A stretch of DNA of 64,000 nt from Cytophagaceae bacterium (GTDB taxonomy: Bacteria; Bacteroidota; Bacteroidia; Flavobacteriales; Flavobacteriaceae). Every line of letters starts with the position of its first letter. Positions within the stretch are counted from its first letter, which is position 1. Positions 25,587 to 35,900 of this stretch are shown piece after piece. The stretch spans positions 111,484-175,483 of the forward strand of contig PALD01000033.1 of the NCBI GenBank assembly GCA_002710685.1. The letters run 5' to 3'. The translations under genes were made by a program, and so were the position numbers. The notes under the pieces are model-generated. The model was not told the DNA's origin, made no database searches, and saw only the letters and a program-made list of their open reading frames with translations.

Positions 25587-25676
25587 TTGTTTTTAACTCG
25601 TTGCTAACGTGTTTGTGTATGATTAGTGGTTTGTTTAATCACTTAATTTAGCAAAACAAACCGCATAGAAAAATCC
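25587..25676 (-). repeat. 90-bp direct repeat, copy B
   Basis: It is the partner of copy A, again directly upstream of a start codon (ATG at 25582). It contains a perfect 9-bp inverted repeat, GGTTTGTTT (25628..25636) with AAACAAACC (25654..25662), which is degraded in copy A. Sequence related to the element continues to about 25754. Confidence 0.92.
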
Positions 25677-25754
25677 GTGAGGATGTTTGTAAGTAGGCTG
25701 CACTGCTTTAGTTTTATACGGTGTGCCTGTTGCACAAGTTAGCAAAAAGCTAAC
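25677..25754. repeat. Distal part of the copy-B spacer with GTTAGC hairpin
   Basis: It begins with a GTGAGGAT segment related to the hairpin at 26756..26775. It ends with the short perfect hairpin GTTAGCAAAAAGCTAAC (25738..25754). Copy A has no equivalent of this half, so A looks truncated. Confidence 0.5.
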
Positions 25755-25798
25755 ATACGGGGTATACTTGATTTACAGCTGTGTCGTAAATTCATTAC

Positions 25799-25963
25799 AT
25801 GCAAAGTAAAAAAGAATATAAAGTTCAAGTATGCAGCAGTTTATGGTTGAATGACCATGTACCAGCCACCAATTGCTATCGGCGTCTAAAGGATGCATTG
25901 AACCTGGATTTCCTTTACGGACATACCCCGGGTTTTCTAAAGAAACTTATAAATCAATTTTAA
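25799..25963 (+). pseudogene. N-terminal remnant of an IS1182-family transposase
   Basis: From the ATG at 25799 the frame reads 54 residues. The segment LNDHVPATNCYRRLKDALNLDFLYGHTPG fits the N-terminal region of IS1182-type DDE transposases, where a (V/I)P-x-(D/N)-x(1-2)-YR motif is followed by LDL-x-FLY. It stops at a TAA at 25961. No catalytic DDE part and no terminal inverted repeats follow, so the element is a dead fragment inside the spacer. The identification rests on my recognition of this short motif. Confidence 0.6.
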
Positions 25964-26054
25964 CGCACCTGAATATGGAGGATTTAAGAACGATCTAAAA
26001 CTAAAGGACCACTTAGAAGCGGTTTAAATGAATGTGTTCTCTATCAATTAGGGA

Positions 26055-26093
26055 TTTGTGCAACGGTTACCGGTGTTGGCGGTTGTTTTTTGT
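26055..26093 (-). repeat. Short spacer motif after the AHSA1-type gene
   Basis: Immediately after the stop at 26094 the minus strand reads GCCAACACCGGTAACCGTTG. It resembles the openings of the other island spacers (GTTGCCAACACGGTGTAC and GTAACACCATGTAC). Confidence 0.45.
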
Positions 26094-26513
26094 CTAATTT
26101 TTTTCTAAAAGAGTTTTTAAATTTTTGCCTAATAGATTATTCCATCCCCATTCAAATCTTTCCCTTTTAAAATGCGGGTCATTTGGAAAACTATCTAGTC
26201 CTGTATGAGTTACTCTAATTTTGGTGCCATTATCCGTGGCAATTAAATCAAATGTAACTTCGGATTCTCCTTGGTGACTTTTATAAGACCAATTATGGGC
26301 AAATGTGTTGGGTTTCTCAATTTTAGTTACAACCCATTTTTTTTGATATTCATCATTTCTATCTTCAAATTTAAATTCATAACCAACTTTAGGTTCAAAT
26401 TCTTTCAGTTGAGGAAAATACCATATTTTCATTTTTTCTGGATTTGTCATTGCTTCCCAAACGTCATATTTCGGAACATTATAATCAAATTCCATTATTA
26501 GCGGCTTATCCAT
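26094..26513 (-). CDS. SRPBCC (AHSA1-type) domain protein
   Basis: The 139-residue soluble protein has the AHSA1/START-like pattern: FDYNVPKYDVWEAMTNPEKMKIWYFP at the start, a central WVVTKIEKPNTFAHNWSY strand pair, and the final helix RFEWGWNNLLGKNLKTLLE. The fold forms a hydrophobic pocket for small ligands. The ligand and role are unknown. It has its own spacer on each side and no operon partner. Confidence 0.88.
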   Translation of the reverse strand: MDKPLIMEFDYNVPKYDVWEAMTNPEKMKIWYFPQLKEFEPKVGYEFKFEDRNDEYQKKWVVTKIEKPNTFAHNWSYKSHQGESEVTFDLIATDNGTKIRVTHTGLDSFPNDPHFKRERFEWGWNNLLGKNLKTLLEKN

Positions 26514-26852
26514 ATTTGTTTATTTTCTGTATCAGTGATTTACAGTTTATTTTTTTGATACTGGTTTTATTTAACTTATCGCAAGATAAAAGCGATATTA
26601 TAAATAGAAAAAGCAAGCATATTTTTCCAATCATCGTTTTTTGTTTAAATGACCGTCAATGGTCTCAGCTGTATGTTTACGAACGGATAATCAATTATTT
26701 AAGAGTATAGTACTTGCTTGGTTTGGTACTAAACTTTGCAAGTACGCACAAAACTGAAAATCCGCAAGGATTTTCAGTTAGACTTAAAGATAGTAAAGTT
26801 GCCCAAATAAACTGTGAGGATTCCCGCAGCAGTGAACTGTACATGGTGTTAC
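26514..26852 (-). repeat. Structured spacer with GAAAATCC hairpin, copy 1
   Basis: 339 bases without a gene. It contains the hairpin GAAAATCCGCAAGGATTTTC at 26756..26775, followed by AAAGATAGTAAAGTTGC. A matching hairpin and related follow-on sequence lie at 36703..36722 on the far side of the defence-like operon. On the minus strand the spacer begins directly after the stop of the gene at 26853 with GTAACACCATGTAC. Other short inverted pairs (for example TTGGTAC with GTACCAA-like segments near 26720..26760) suggest a long folded structure. Confidence 0.7.
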
Positions 26853-27272
26853 CTACAGTTTTTTATTCTTTTTGAAATCAGTCGTTATTCCGTTTAATAT
26901 TTTAGGTTTAGCTTTTAATAATTTGGCGCATTCAGATATATAAATTTCTACAAAGTCACGTCCATTTTCCGTAATCATTTTCAATCCACCAGTTTCGTCA
27001 AGATTATGAATCCAATAAAAATTCGTTGGATAGATTTCATGATTAAATACAATCGGTTCTGAATGATTTGTAATTCCGATTATTGGTGCGCTTGAGTCAA
27101 ATTTAAAAATCGTTGTTGAGAATTCAATGTCAGCTTTTTGAGTCGTTATATAATATTCGTCTTTAGTCCACTTTTTCTTGAATTTCGGAAACCCAAAATC
27201 AGATTGCAGGAAAGAGAAATTAGTCAAAATTTCTTTTTCAGATATTTTAAAAGTCGGTTTAAGAATGTCCAT
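26853..27272 (-). CDS. Unknown 139-residue soluble cassette protein
   Basis: It has no signal peptide or membrane segment. The sequence mixes beta strands and short helices (FKISEKEILTNFSFLQSDFGF near the start; NFYWIHNLDETGGLKMITENGRDFVEIYISECAK in the second half). Lys and Ile are frequent, in line with the AT-rich surroundings. It is enclosed by structured spacers on both sides, like its neighbours. I do not recognise the family; an immunity or stress role would be speculation. Confidence 0.65.
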   Translation of the reverse strand: MDILKPTFKISEKEILTNFSFLQSDFGFPKFKKKWTKDEYYITTQKADIEFSTTIFKFDSSAPIIGITNHSEPIVFNHEIYPTNFYWIHNLDETGGLKMITENGRDFVEIYISECAKLLKAKPKILNGITTDFKKNKKL

Positions 27273-27442
27273 TTTTCAATATATAGATAACGGTCTGGCT
27301 ATGCGCAGTATCCCGAAGGGTATTGCGTATAGGTTTTGTTGAGCCCCGTTTTTATTTTTCTTTTCATTTCGTTTGCGTTGGCGTGAAAGCTCTTTGCAAC
27401 CGCAGGAACGAGGATTGCAATGTGCTTGAACTAAGCGTTGGC
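27273..27442 (-). repeat. Structured spacer with GCGTTGGC motifs left of the defence-like operon
   Basis: It has two parts. The first (27289 to about 27350) has a stem-forming segment with TGCGCAGTATCCC and GGGTATTGCGTATA. The second (27374..27442) begins GCGTTGGC and ends TGTGCTTGAACTAAGCGTTGGC, with TTGCAACC and the partly inverted GGATTGCAA between. The final 22 bases recur as TGTGCTTGACCGAGCGTTGGC at 36636..36656. The stop codon of the ATPase gene lies inside this end. Confidence 0.7.
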
Positions 27443-29401
27443 ATCAGCATTGATTTTGTCAATTAATCGTTGTCCATCCACATGAATAATATCCTTTAAG
27501 TCTTTAGCATTATCCGTTTCATTCGTTTTAGTTCCAAGTCTCCAGCGTATATTACCGTAGAGCGAGCTTAGTTTTCCTTCTGCATTTATATTCTCGTAAG
27601 CAAGATTTTGGGTCGTATTCTTCCGAATGCTAAAGAGGCATTTGGGATTGTTTATCAACCAATTTCCATTCAATGATTTGATAAGTTTCAGGTTCTCGCG
27701 CAAATAGAAAGTGTAATCCCATTCGTCTCCCGCAGTGTCAGTTTCCTTTAAAATCAATGGGTTATTGTTGTTCGAAACGGTTGGAATGATCACAACTACA
27801 AGCTGCTTAAGCTTCTCAATTAACTCAATTGAGCTGAGTAATTCTCTCTTATAAATGGGGGTGTCAATATTGTCATGAGACAAAGGATTCATTAAGAGGT
27901 CTTTATGCTCTTTGAGTTTTTCAAATGGTATGAAATCTCCACCTAGCTCTAAATAGTACTTTCTAAAGTTGGTAATCATGTTATCCAGCTTTAGGGGTTT
28001 TGTGCCTTCTTCTTCATCCTCCTTTAAATGAAGGGTTAGATTTTGAGGTAGAATGGAGGTCAAAAGCCTTTCAGTTTCTTTACGGAGATAATTGGCACAC
28101 GCTGGATAATCAAATGTTTTTAAATACTTCTTTGCTCTATCCAGGTAATTCTGATTATCTGGAACAAATGGAACGGGAATACCAGCATCATTTTCATCCT
28201 GATACATTTCTCTGAATACCCATCCTGATTTAAACCTTTCGTTTATTCGGTTTCGGCACATGTTGAAAAACGCACGATCATGAGTGAAAATGAGAAGCTG
28301 ATAGGTATCAATAAATGTCGGGCTCAGAATTATGTCCAATACTTGATCGCGGTGGCTCATGTCTAGACTTAATAGGAGATCATCTAGAATAAGCAGTCTC
28401 GCAGAGTTTGGGAACACTGGTCTTCTATCTAAAATGGCAAAACGAATAGCCAATGCAATTGCAGTTAATCGGGCCTCATTTAGAGTTGTGTGCGGCTTCT
28501 GGATTGTTTCACTTCCACCATCAAAATGAGCATGGGAAAAGTTGACTTTTAAAGGAATAGTTGGTTTGTGTAGTTTACCATCTTTTTCTCTAGTTCTTCC
28601 TTCCACACGTTTATTAAATGAGCATTTGATTTCTTCTAGATCGAACTCAATAGTGAATGCCTCTTTAAACTCCTTCTCTAGAAAGTCATTTGCAACCCTT
28701 GTTATTTCCTCAAGGAAGCGCTTTAAAAGTCTAATGAATTTGGGTATTGTCTCATCTTTGAAACGGATATACTCGTCTGATCTCTCTGCAAATTTCCGAT
28801 TACTTGCATTCGTTGGAAGGTTTTTCCATTCTTCAGAAATGAATTTCCACCAATCACTAGCATATGTGCTTTCTGAAAGTGAACCATCATGTTTTGTGAA
28901 GGCTTCCTCAAAGTCTATGAACATGAAAATGTCTCTCTCGAACAGCTTGAATAAATTAATTCCTTCGCTATTCCTGAAATCATAAAGCTTCGACAAATAC
29001 TTATAGTTAATAAAGTCGCTAGAAACTAGAGACTGCTTTAACTGAGTTGATTGAAATGTGCTAATATTCCAAGAAGCGATTTGTTCTTGAACAACGCGAC
29101 CTGTGTTTGAATCTTCAAACTCAATTATGATTCCAGAGGCAGCCGAATTTGCGGCAAACCTGTTTCTAAGGTTTTCATCATGAGCATGATCAAAATATTT
29201 TTCAATATCTGAACGCTCTTCCTTTAAACAGCTTTGTAGGAAAGTGTATAAAGACCAATAAATCGAACTTTTACCACTACCATTCTCACCATAGAGCAAG
29301 AGATTATTTCCATCCAATTCAAGTTTGTTCTGGGGGTATTGATCTTCATGACCATAGAAGTACTTGAAGTTCCTTAGTGTGATTGACTTAACATTTTGCA
29401 T
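27431..29401 (-). CDS. SMC/RecF-like AAA family ATPase of a putative defence operon
   Basis: The 656-residue protein has a Walker A GENGSGKSS (residues 38 to 46), an ABC-type signature region LNEARLTAIALAIRFAI (about 310), a Walker B RLLILDDLLLSLD (about 337), and an H-loop IFTHDRAF (about 375). The coiled-coil insertion is short. Residues about 420 to 540 form a helical region with RKETERLL and NPLSHDN, which loosely recalls HEPN-like effector helices; that is a guess. It is the last gene of the operon, 3 bases after the methyltransferase. The C-terminal codons and TAG stop are within the repeat, which may have altered the tail. Confidence 0.85.
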   Translation of the reverse strand: MQNVKSITLRNFKYFYGHEDQYPQNKLELDGNNLLLYGENGSGKSSIYWSLYTFLQSCLKEERSDIEKYFDHAHDENLRNRFAANSAASGIIIEFEDSNTGRVVQEQIASWNISTFQSTQLKQSLVSSDFINYKYLSKLYDFRNSEGINLFKLFERDIFMFIDFEEAFTKHDGSLSESTYASDWWKFISEEWKNLPTNASNRKFAERSDEYIRFKDETIPKFIRLLKRFLEEITRVANDFLEKEFKEAFTIEFDLEEIKCSFNKRVEGRTREKDGKLHKPTIPLKVNFSHAHFDGGSETIQKPHTTLNEARLTAIALAIRFAILDRRPVFPNSARLLILDDLLLSLDMSHRDQVLDIILSPTFIDTYQLLIFTHDRAFFNMCRNRINERFKSGWVFREMYQDENDAGIPVPFVPDNQNYLDRAKKYLKTFDYPACANYLRKETERLLTSILPQNLTLHLKEDEEEGTKPLKLDNMITNFRKYYLELGGDFIPFEKLKEHKDLLMNPLSHDNIDTPIYKRELLSSIELIEKLKQLVVVIIPTVSNNNNPLILKETDTAGDEWDYTFYLRENLKLIKSLNGNWLINNPKCLFSIRKNTTQNLAYENINAEGKLSSLYGNIRWRLGTKTNETDNAKDLKDIIHVDGQRLIDKINADANA

Positions 29402-29404
29402 GGC

Positions 29405-32400
29405 CTACACACTTAGAATAGGTAATAGCAAATCCTTAAGTTCAATCTTCATCAGTTTGATTTGATTGCGAAGTGGATTCTTTTTTTCGCGCAGCTCTTC
29501 ATAAACTGACTTGATTTGCTCTAGCTTCTCTTCATCACTTAGGCCTTTAATGGGTGTAAAAAGCTTTTTTGCATACTTTTCTATTTCTATATCTTTGGAT
29601 TTGAATTCTTTAGAGAAGTACAATTCGAAGACTAATGCATCAACAACTTCTTCAAAATTTTGGGATACTAGTTGGAATTGTTCCGGTAAGTTTCTTGATA
29701 TAGCTTGTTTTGTTGAAAATATATAATCCAAAATGGTTTCATAAATATCCTTTTTATTGCCTTCTATATTTGGCAGTGGTATTTTTTCAATAAATTCCTT
29801 CTTAAAGCGAAGTCCGCTATTTCCTAATCCACCTCCAGAATAAAACTTCTTATATAAATAACTAAAAAGTGTAGAATTAAAAACTAATGTATTCGCTTTG
29901 AGATTATCTCCAGTAATTATAAAGGCTGTATCATTTGTATAAAAATTTTTCTCATCATAATAGAATTTACCTCTTTCCTGAACAATATCTGCGTAAATTA
30001 TCTTTGGTTTTGAGAATTCGTCTAAATAGCTACAACTTCTGAGGTTATACCACTCACTTCCTTGTTCGCCCCTATTTCTAAAAGGTATACCAAACTCGTT
30101 TAAGTAATCGATTATTGTTGGGAAATCATTTTCTAATTGTACTCTTCTTTGAGATTTTGTCCCATTATGAATGTTTAATAGGTAATAATTAGCGAAATTA
30201 TAACCGTAGTTGTCCAAGTCTTTACCTCTTAGAATAGGTACAATTAATTTGTCATTTTCATGGCTTAATTGGATTAGCCTTCTTCTTGTGTTTTCATTTA
30301 TAATAAAAGTTTTGTTTGCACCTGTTAAAATCCCATAGTATAAGTTCAGGTTATGCTTTTTGATTACAGTATACCTACTTTCTATTTTGTGTTTCAATTT
30401 TAATTCTAAATCAGAAAGTAATAACCAAGAATTATCACCTTTAAACTTATAAGTTTCTTGTTTGGAGGAGATATATGTGCCTAAATCACTTTTAACATTA
30501 AAATTGTTCTCAACTAAAACTGATTGAGTCGGTTTTAAGTAGTCTTCTTTGCTCCATAATAGAATATTTGTATCAACCGTGGCAGTGTCGAAAATTTTAT
30601 TACCACCAAAATCTATAAGCTTTTTCGGATTTGCATTAGTAGTTAAATACTTTCTGAGTTTTTTCCCATAACTCGCACGCATCCATTTGTTTGAGGTAAT
30701 GAATATGCCAATACAAAAAGATTTCATTAATTCATTTGCTTCTTCGTAAAACAAACAATAAACATCACCTGAAGAACTGAATGACTTATACCCAACCTTA
30801 CTTAGTGAATCTTTATCTGAAAGCCATTTAATTTGGATATAAGGCGGATTACCAATAACTATATCGAAACCAGTATTTGTTGTCGCTAAAGGATTTAGTA
30901 CTTCAGGGAAGTCTAGCTTCCAATCAAAGTGCTTGAAAGATTTATCGTTTGCCTTCAGTTGATTGATTTTGGATAAGGTGCGTTTCCAACCTTCTGTTTC
31001 TAGGTATTTTTCTAATTGCTTTTTAGAAGGTTTACTCAGAGCATTGCTGTCCCGTTTTGCTCCTTTGGTTTCAATCATCAACTCCAATTGCTTGGCAAGA
31101 ATATCGAGTTTTAGTTTCCTTATTTCAGCACTGAGTTTTGGTTTGGAGGCATTGTCAGCCGTAAAGAAGTCTTTCTGTTTATCTGAAATGGTTTGCAGGA
31201 GTTTGGATTTTTCAGCAATGATCTCTTGCCCAAAAAGACCGCCTGAAGTGTTGTCTGTACTCCACTCAATTTCAATGATTTCGTCTTCAAACTTGCTTAC
31301 TAAGGAGTTCCCAACCACAATTTTGTAATCAAGGTTTGGCAGAGCTTTTGGCATGTCTTCATCCACGATTAAACTGAGCCAGAAACGCAGGCGGGCAATA
31401 TCTACAGCGCCCTGCTCAATATCTACTCCATAAATTGAGTTTTGAATGATATGCTCTTTCACCGTAGCAGGACTCCAATCTGTATAGCCTAATTCGTACG
31501 CTATGCGTTCTTTCATGCCAAATATTTCTTGCAACAGCCCCATGGGGAAAGCACCTGAACCAATGGCAGGGTCACAAATTTTTACGGCATCTAGCTTTTG
31601 GTCAATCTGCTTTTTATGTTGATCGCTTAAGCGGTTCTCCTTGTTTTTTACAAACGCCTCTAGTTCATCGCGTTTAGCATCAGTAATTTGGGTATGCAAG
31701 TATTCTATTAAGGATTCTTGTGTCATGTAATGCACAATTTCCTTTGGTGTGTAGAAGGCACCTTTGTCTTTATTGTCTTCTAGTAGATTTTCGAATATGT
31801 GCCCAAGCATTTCAGGGTCAACGGCAACTGTATGTTCTTCTGGACTGTCTTCGTATATCGTGAAATTGTATTGATCAAAAAACTCAAATAGGTCATTGAA
31901 TAAATCGGTAGGGAAGGTGAGGAAATCATATTTGTTGGACTCCTTCTCAAATAATCCACCATTCAAATACGGTATCATAACTGAACTGCCGTCAGGCATT
32001 TCAAAAGCGTCATTTGGTCTTGGGTTGTTCAAGGTGTCAAAGAAGAGCTTGGATAACCAAGTCGAATAAAAAGCATCGTTTGCTCCTGCCTTCTTATAGA
32101 AGTTGGACATGAAGTTTTTATCACCGTCCTGATAGTTGCCGTTACTTGCCCCTAGCCAACCCTTTTTCTGAATGAAATACAGAAATACAATTCGCCCTAA
32201 TAGTTTTTTTACAAAATCTCGAATGGCTTTTTCATTGCCATTGAAAACCGATTGTTTAAAGTTGGATCGAGTCAGATAATCAACGAATCCATTGTAATGA
32301 ATATCACGATATTCATCGAAAAAGGCCTTAGACAAGGCTTCCACACCAAAGGCATCCTTGAGCGATTCTACCGTTATTGAATATTCATATCCAAGCGTGT

Positions 32401-32902
32401 AGAAACGTTCTAATGCTGTTCGATAGGTTTCATCAGGTTCACCAAATACATAAGTGTATCGTTTAGGATTGGTTTCTGATTGAACCATTTCACCATCTGA
32501 GAAAATGGCATCATGAGCAATGAACGAAAATCGCCAAGATCGATTCTGTGGATTTTCATATGCAAAATTTACAAGTACAGCATTGTTACCTATAATATGC
32601 TTTTTAATCAAGGCTGCTATGCCAACTCTACTTCTTTCCACTTGTTTGTGGTCGTGCAGAACAACTTCGTATAATTCAACAGTGCGGCCAATTTCATCAC
32701 GGGTCGTGAATTCACCATACTTCACTGCTGATTTTGCGTACTGCTCTTCTGAAACTGTCAAATCAACTTCTTGTGCACCATGCTGATCGTAGATTTCAAG
32801 GCCATCAACTTTTCCTTGAACAGTAGGAAGCAGCACGTTTTCGATAAACGACTGGCGATTATAAGGTGCTTTGAATATCTGAAGTAACAGTTCTTTGTTC
32901 AT
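29405..32902 (-). CDS. Eco57I/TaqI-like N6-adenine DNA methyltransferase with specificity region
   Basis: The 1165-residue protein carries the SAM-binding motif DPAIGSGAFPMG near residue 441 and the catalytic NPPY (VIGNPPYIQI) near 682, diagnostic for gamma-type N6-adenine methyltransferases. A TaqI-like target-recognition region follows (about 860 to 1060, with ILRGKDLDNYG). The first 170 residues form an extra beta-rich domain with YEVVLHDHKQVERSRVGI, as in large PglX/DrmM-like or type IIG-like enzymes. I see no unambiguous PD-(D/E)xK motif, so cleavage may come from the PLD protein. It is 5 bases downstream of the PLD-helicase gene. Confidence 0.9.
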   Translation of the reverse strand: MNKELLLQIFKAPYNRQSFIENVLLPTVQGKVDGLEIYDQHGAQEVDLTVSEEQYAKSAVKYGEFTTRDEIGRTVELYEVVLHDHKQVERSRVGIAALIKKHIIGNNAVLVNFAYENPQNRSWRFSFIAHDAIFSDGEMVQSETNPKRYTYVFGEPDETYRTALERFYTLGYEYSITVESLKDAFGVEALSKAFFDEYRDIHYNGFVDYLTRSNFKQSVFNGNEKAIRDFVKKLLGRIVFLYFIQKKGWLGASNGNYQDGDKNFMSNFYKKAGANDAFYSTWLSKLFFDTLNNPRPNDAFEMPDGSSVMIPYLNGGLFEKESNKYDFLTFPTDLFNDLFEFFDQYNFTIYEDSPEEHTVAVDPEMLGHIFENLLEDNKDKGAFYTPKEIVHYMTQESLIEYLHTQITDAKRDELEAFVKNKENRLSDQHKKQIDQKLDAVKICDPAIGSGAFPMGLLQEIFGMKERIAYELGYTDWSPATVKEHIIQNSIYGVDIEQGAVDIARLRFWLSLIVDEDMPKALPNLDYKIVVGNSLVSKFEDEIIEIEWSTDNTSGGLFGQEIIAEKSKLLQTISDKQKDFFTADNASKPKLSAEIRKLKLDILAKQLELMIETKGAKRDSNALSKPSKKQLEKYLETEGWKRTLSKINQLKANDKSFKHFDWKLDFPEVLNPLATTNTGFDIVIGNPPYIQIKWLSDKDSLSKVGYKSFSSSGDVYCLFYEEANELMKSFCIGIFITSNKWMRASYGKKLRKYLTTNANPKKLIDFGGNKIFDTATVDTNILLWSKEDYLKPTQSVLVENNFNVKSDLGTYISSKQETYKFKGDNSWLLLSDLELKLKHKIESRYTVIKKHNLNLYYGILTGANKTFIINENTRRRLIQLSHENDKLIVPILRGKDLDNYGYNFANYYLLNIHNGTKSQRRVQLENDFPTIIDYLNEFGIPFRNRGEQGSEWYNLRSCSYLDEFSKPKIIYADIVQERGKFYYDEKNFYTNDTAFIITGDNLKANTLVFNSTLFSYLYKKFYSGGGLGNSGLRFKKEFIEKIPLPNIEGNKKDIYETILDYIFSTKQAISRNLPEQFQLVSQNFEEVVDALVFELYFSKEFKSKDIEIEKYAKKLFTPIKGLSDEEKLEQIKSVYEELREKKNPLRNQIKLMKIELKDLLLPILSV

Positions 32903-32907
32903 AGGTA

Positions 32908-35900
32908 TTATGCGAATGATTCTGAAATAACAATTTCTGGTTTGGCAAACATTTTTACATCGGCCGTTCTCACACCATTAGGTTGTTCTGTATCCGAGAA
33001 TTTGTATTCCTTCAATACATCATTGTACAGGCGGTCAACAAAAACTTCCAAATCATTGACGTTTTCTTTTTTGTATCGTTTGAAAGCCTTGTTAATATTG
33101 GTAGGTAACTTACGGTGAGAACCTTTGTAGATTTCGTCAATGGTTCTCTTCAATATCTGCTTGTAGAATTTATCTTTTACCTGAGCAGCGTATGTTGGCA
33201 ATACATTTAAGACACGCTTTTCAATTGCTGACAATTGTGCCTTTGTTACCTTTTTATTCTCAGTAGTTTTTACCACGTTTTTAAAATGTGTGGTTGCCTT
33301 GTTTACCTGATTATGGTGAAACTCAGGAAGAGGTTTTAATGCTTCTTCTTTAGTTGTGGTTTTGAAAATCTTTGCAGCATCTACAAAACTTAATTCGTGT
33401 ACAATCTCGTTTTCATCTGTCTTGTAAAACACGCCAGGGTGACCCTCGCTTTTTACATAGGTAATTGAGCTGTTCTTTACAAAATAGTCTGGGTTGACAT
33501 TTTCTATACTTCGAGCCAGTCTTGCTTTCTTTGGGATTTTAGAAATGAAATCGAATTGTTTCGAGTTGTTCTTCTTGAAATCTCGTAGTTCTTGTAGAAA
33601 GATCAATGTTTCATTTACCTCTTCTTTTAATCTCGAACCATACAATCCAGCTTCACCAACTTCTTCTAACTGAGAGTAAATCTGTGAATCCTCCCCAAAT
33701 GCACTGTGAAATGCTTGCAGCTTCTTAATAGCGGTATTTGTAAGCTGAATGTGATTGTCCGATTTATCAGAAGGGTAGAAGTTAAAGACGTTGATTTCTT
33801 TCGCTTCAGTACCGATACGATTTACCCTTCCTATTCTCTGCATCAAACGCGTAGAGTTCCAAGGCACATCATAGTTGATTATGACATTGGAACGGTGAAG
33901 GTTAATACCTTCCGCAAGTACCTCTGTAGTGAAAATAAAATCCAAGTCATCTAACCAGTCGTCCTTCTCTTGATTCGCATCAAAATTCAAGCGAATAGTT
34001 TTCTGTTTTTCCTTTCGATTTGCAGCACTGATAGAAATGGTCTTTTTAAACCCTTCTTCGTTGGTAGCCTTTTCTATGTAATTGATTGTCTCTTTGGATT
34101 CTGAGAAAATGACAAGCTTGCCAGAATGATTCTTCTTCTTGTTTAAGAAATCGACTTTTAAGTCGGATAAGAATTTTTCAAGCTTGGGGTCATAATCGAT
34201 TTTATCCCATTCGTCCACGAGTTCTTTAACCAGTACTCGGTCTTGCTTCAATAAAGGGATAAATTCTTCCTTGAATTCAGAAGCTTTGTAAACTTGATTA
34301 TTTCCACCTTTCTCGTTGATTTTGGCTTCAAGACTTTCTTCATTTCCTTCATCCAAATACTTGTTAACATCAATGTCGGGAGCAACATATACCTTGTCAT
34401 CTTCAAACATTCTAAGCATGTGGTCTGTGTTCTTAAGAAACCTTCCAAGTGACTTTTTAAATGCATGGAAACTACTTTCAAGTCTTTTGACAAGTAAGGT
34501 TTTCATAATCGCAGCTAACCTTCCCGATATTGACTCTACATCGCCATAGCGCTTTCTGTCTTCTTCATTAAGCAAATACTCTATCGCTCGATATCGGTAA
34601 TAACCAAACCCACCGACTTCCTTTCCTTTTTCATCTAGGCCTGTTAAGAGAGTAACCGTTTTGTCGAATAAGATTGATAGCTGTTCATCAAATTCATATT
34701 TGACCTCATTGGGAGGGTTTATGGTTGGGAATGTTATCCCTTGTTCTTGAATGTCTTTTAGGTATTGAGGGTTGTTTTGAATATCAGTTCTGGTTCTTCT
34801 GATTACAAGAGGTTCGACAACCTTATCTCTAATTTGATCGAAGATTGCCTTGACCTTGTGAGTGTCTAAAACTTTGGCCTTTTTTAATTTATCATACTCG
34901 TCTTTTAATGGAGTAAAAAAGTGCTGTAAATCCTTGACTGTTGGAAGACTTGAATTCCTTTTGTCTTGGAACAAATAAACCTGATTTTCAATATCAGCAG
35001 GATGATTGTTTAATGGTGTTGCTGTCAGCAGCATCACTTTCTTTTTCAAGTCTCCATTTGAGCCAGGAACTCTTCTATCAGTTTTGGTAATAGTTTGAAG
35101 CTTCTCATACATCTGAGAAGTATCATTTCTGAATTTGTGCGCTTCGTCAATGATTATTAAGTCATATTCATCTGCATTTGGATAATCGAGTATGTCATTG
35201 TCGATTACCTTATGTAGGCTACCTGTCGAAATGAACGAGCAATTGTTCCAAATGTGGAAGTCTTTGATTGTTTTATGCCAATTGTCCGCAAGGGCAGGTG
35301 GATAGACAATTAATATTTTAGTGTGGTAGCCGTTTTCGAATACAAACTTCTTAGCAATAATCGAGGCAATAATAGTTTTACCAAGACCCACGACATCTGC
35401 AAGGAACACACCATTGTAACGCATCAACTTTTCAAAGCCTTCAATCGCAGCTTCAGCTTGGTAAGTCAATCTCAGGTAATTGTCCGGAAGCAGTAAGTCC
35501 ACATTAGCTGGGTCATAATCAATTCTCTTTCCGAAATACTCTATTAGGAGTTTAATGTAAAGTTCGAAAGGAGTGAATTCGTCATTTAGGTAAGTAACCT
35601 TCTTTAGTGATTGAATATCAACTGGTAAAATGTCTACCGACTCATTCCAAAGTTTTTCAAATTCATCCGATGCGAACTTTATATCATCAAAGTTCCTTAG
35701 TTCAACATTGAATTCGTAGTTGGACTTCTCAGAAGATCCAAGGCCATTGTTTGTGAAATTTGAAGAACCAGTTATTACAGTGCCTGTCGAATCCTTGTTG
35801 AATTTCTCAGGTTTGAAAATGTAGATTTTAGCGTGAAGGTTCTTTTCAGGATGGGCTTTGATTTTAATTTTCTCTGATATAATGTCTTCAATGAATTTGA

